NCBI GenBank assembly: GCA_029262295.1
Contig: JAJCZR010000057.1
Span: 1 to 45,207 of the forward strand
Length of the DNA: 45,207 nucleotides
Origin: Deltaproteobacteria bacterium
Lineage (GTDB): Bacteria > Desulfobacterota_D > UBA1144 > Nemesobacterales > Nemesobacteraceae
Direction of reading: 5' to 3'
A model generated the notes under the pieces. It saw nothing but the letters and a program-made list of their open reading frames with translations. It had not been told where the DNA came from and made no database searches. The first letter of the stretch is position 1, and the number at the start of each line of letters is the position of its first letter. Positions 43,653 through 45,207 of this stretch are shown here, one piece after another. Both the position numbers and the translations under genes were made by a program.

Positions 43653-44444
43653 ATGTCTTACTCAGAAACCAACGGAATTAATTTATATTATGAAACCCAT
43701 GGGAAAGGATTTCCCGTCGTTTTAATAAGTGGACTTGGAAGCCAGCACGAGAGCTGGGCTACACAGGTGCCAATTTATTCTAAACATTACAAGGTTATAA
43801 CTTTTGATAACAGAGGAATAGGAAAATCTGATAAACCTGACTATCCCTATACAATCAAGATGATGGCTGATGATACAGTTGGTCTTTTAGATCACCTGGA
43901 AATAGAAAAGGCACATATCGTAGGAAAATCCATGGGCGGGATGATAGCACAGTGGATCGGAATTGATTATCCTGAAAGGACTGAAAAGATTGTTATGGGC
44001 TGCAGTTCTGGCTCAAGGGATAAAGTGGGCAATCTCATATTGCAGCTTGGGAGGGATATTACAACCAAAGTTGGAGCAAAAACAGGCTGGATGCTTGCCC
44101 TTTTTCTGGGTTATTCAAGAGAGTATATTGGGCAAAATTTTGATTCAATAATGAAAGTAATGGAAGATGTCCCCGATGATTCTGATGGAATTAAAGGTTA
44201 TCTCAATCAAAGCCTTGCATGTGAAGACCATGAAGTTCTTGAACTTTTACATAAAATTAAATCTAAGACTTTGGTTATGTATGGTGAAAATGATCTTATA
44301 ACAGCCCCTTCAAGATCAAAAAAATTAGCCGAGTTTATTCCGGATTCAATTGAAAAAAGTTTTCCAGATGCGGGACATGGGTTTTGGAGAGAGCATCAAA
44401 AAAAAGTTGATCAAACTGTTTTGGATTTTCTACTTAATAGTTAA
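43653..44444 (+). CDS. Alpha/beta hydrolase
   Basis: 263 residues. The oxyanion region is ISGLGSQHESW, the nucleophile S93 lies in GKSMGG, the acid is D214 (GENDL) and the histidine is H242 (DAGHGF). The triad is complete. It resembles 3-oxoadipate enol-lactonase or BioH-like esterases; the substrate is open. I start at the ATG at 43653, at SETNGINLYYETHGKG as the family does; the open frame runs 15 codons further up to a TTG. TATTAT ends 12 bases before the ATG and no Shine-Dalgarno is present. It is convergent with the LON-domain gene, overlapping four bases. Confidence 0.85.
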   Translation: MSYSETNGINLYYETHGKGFPVVLISGLGSQHESWATQVPIYSKHYKVITFDNRGIGKSDKPDYPYTIKMMADDTVGLLDHLEIEKAHIVGKSMGGMIAQWIGIDYPERTEKIVMGCSSGSRDKVGNLILQLGRDITTKVGAKTGWMLALFLGYSREYIGQNFDSIMKVMEDVPDDSDGIKGYLNQSLACEDHEVLELLHKIKSKTLVMYGENDLITAPSRSKKLAEFIPDSIEKSFPDAGHGFWREHQKKVDQTVLDFLLNS

Positions 44445-45142
44445 TTAAGGTTCCTCTTATTAATAATACCTTTTTGCCTTGCAGATGTTATTTCTATCAT
44501 TTTTAATCTTGTTTCAAGAAAGGAAAGTATCATTTCAGCTCTTTTGATAATATTGAGTTCCTCTAAAAACTTTTGTTTTTCAAACACATTTGTAATAAGC
44601 ACTGAAGCCAGAATGTCTGTGAGCTTTGCAAGTGAAAGCTGCGGATTGACTTGTATCTTGTACTTTTTGAGTTTATCGTCGAGCATATCATTCCAGTTGG
44701 ATATTGAATAAAGAATTTTTTCTTTTAGCTCTTCGTTGTTGTTTTCACTCACATTTTCAAGAAGTTCAATTTTTGCCCTTCTATAGCTTTTGTCATCAAA
44801 AAGCTCAACTATCTTTACCCTTTTTAAACCGTATAAAACAATATTTGATTTTCCATCAGCCTGAGTTTCGGATGTAACAATTCTTCCAATCCCTGCGATA
44901 CTAAAGATTCCCGGATTTTTAAAATATTCTTTTTCCCATCCAGGCTTCAGCAGCGCCATTGCTATTAATTTTTCTGATTCCTGGGCATCTTTAATCATAT
45001 CTCTATAGCGTTGTTCAAAAATATGAAGTGGCAAAAGAGTGTTTGGAAAAAATACAATTGTCGATAAGGGAAAAACCGGCACTGTTCCCGAAAAATTATC
45101 AAGATTAGTTATTTCTCTAAAATCTATTTCAGTATTGAGCAT
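44441..45142 (-). CDS. LON substrate-binding domain protein
   Basis: 233 residues. It contains a LON N-terminal domain only (VPVFPLSTIVFFPNTLLPLH, then FEQRYRDMI, near residues 20-50, and IGRIVTSE about 110), with a helical C-terminal half. There is no AAA+ or protease part, so it is a stand-alone LON-domain protein, widespread but of uncertain role, possibly a substrate adaptor or regulator. A promoter ends close to its ATG; no Shine-Dalgarno. Confidence 0.88.
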   Translation of the reverse strand: MLNTEIDFREITNLDNFSGTVPVFPLSTIVFFPNTLLPLHIFEQRYRDMIKDAQESEKLIAMALLKPGWEKEYFKNPGIFSIAGIGRIVTSETQADGKSNIVLYGLKRVKIVELFDDKSYRRAKIELLENVSENNNEELKEKILYSISNWNDMLDDKLKKYKIQVNPQLSLAKLTDILASVLITNVFEKQKFLEELNIIKRAEMILSFLETRLKMIEITSARQKGIINKRNLN

Positions 45143-45154
45143 TGTTTTATAAAT

Positions 45155-45184
45155 AGTATATTTGGTTTCTCAAAATAGTGTTAA
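45155..45184 (-). promoter_or_regulatory. Predicted promoter for the LON-domain gene, short leader
   Basis: Minus strand: TTAACA (rc of 45179-45184), 18-base spacer, TATACT (rc of 45155-45160). Transcription would begin about six bases before the ATG at 45142. Beyond it the window ends. Confidence 0.5.
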
Positions 45185-45207
45185 CAGAAGTAATTGTATA
45201 TAAAAAG

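Overview
The window is an AT-rich bacterial chromosome segment, densely packed on both strands, with mostly housekeeping genes and little accessory DNA. At least five predicted lipoproteins with clear lipoboxes, an MlaE/MlaF lipid-transport pair, paired b and b' ATP synthase subunits, glutathione synthesis (GshA of the Acidithiobacillus type), a Mn/Fe superoxide dismutase and a B12-dependent ribonucleotide reductase point to an aerobic or oxygen-tolerant Gram-negative (diderm) bacterium. The gene set resembles deltaproteobacteria-like lineages such as Desulfobacterota, Dadabacteria or SAR324. That placement is from memory of gene content, not a computed phylogeny, and is uncertain. No rRNA, tRNA, CRISPR array or prophage was seen.

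Layout. 0-1.8 kb: the start of a probable IS transposase running off the left edge, then an orphan oligopeptide-binding lipoprotein. 1.8-7 kb: threonine dehydratase, facing a four-gene acyl-CoA (probably propionyl-CoA) carboxylase operon that ends in a VOC metalloenzyme. 7.1-9.4 kb: coaE, gltX, glutaredoxin. 9.5-10.9 kb: lipoprotein plus mlaE. 11.5-13.7 kb: rplM-rpsI-inositol phosphate synthase. 13.9-17.6 kb: DUF429 gene, an RpoD/RpoS-like sigma factor, superoxide dismutase, mlaF. 17.6-22.6 kb (minus strand): yacL-like PIN/TRAM, ispD, ispF, comEC, lipoprotein. 22.7-28.7 kb: DUF4410-like lipoprotein, WalJ-like hydrolase, purB, DsbA-like lipoprotein, zinc-ribbon RDD protein, gshA. 28.8-36.0 kb: cation/proton antiporter, then atpF'-F-H-A-G-D-C without the a and c subunits. 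36.0-38.6 kb: a small accessory patch with dispersed palindromic repeats, a 55-residue conserved-looking protein, a YkvA-like protein, an ArsC/Spx-like protein, a MazEF-like pair and a C39-like protein. 38.6-41.2 kb: nrdJ. 41.5-45.2 kb: DUF924, ruvX, a ParDE pair, an unknown acidic protein, an alpha/beta hydrolase and a LON-domain protein.

Regulation is the most informative part. nrdJ is preceded by two NrdR-type boxes whose starts lie exactly 32 bp apart, and the perfect one fills the -35/-10 spacer. A third, isolated 15/16 match lies far upstream of rplM. Several genes have a plausible -10 so close to the ATG, with no Shine-Dalgarno, that leaderless or very short-leader transcripts are likely. 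Repeats of the REP type are concentrated at 36.0-38.2 kb, and one G/C-rich inverted repeat sits in frame inside the linker of nrdJ. I did not find a convincing new multi-gene defence or biosynthetic system. The best candidates for new biology are the repeat-flanked YkvA patch, the reduced ComEC hydrolase domain, the split Mla system with its dedicated lipoprotein, and the NrdR-like site with no nucleotide gene beside it.
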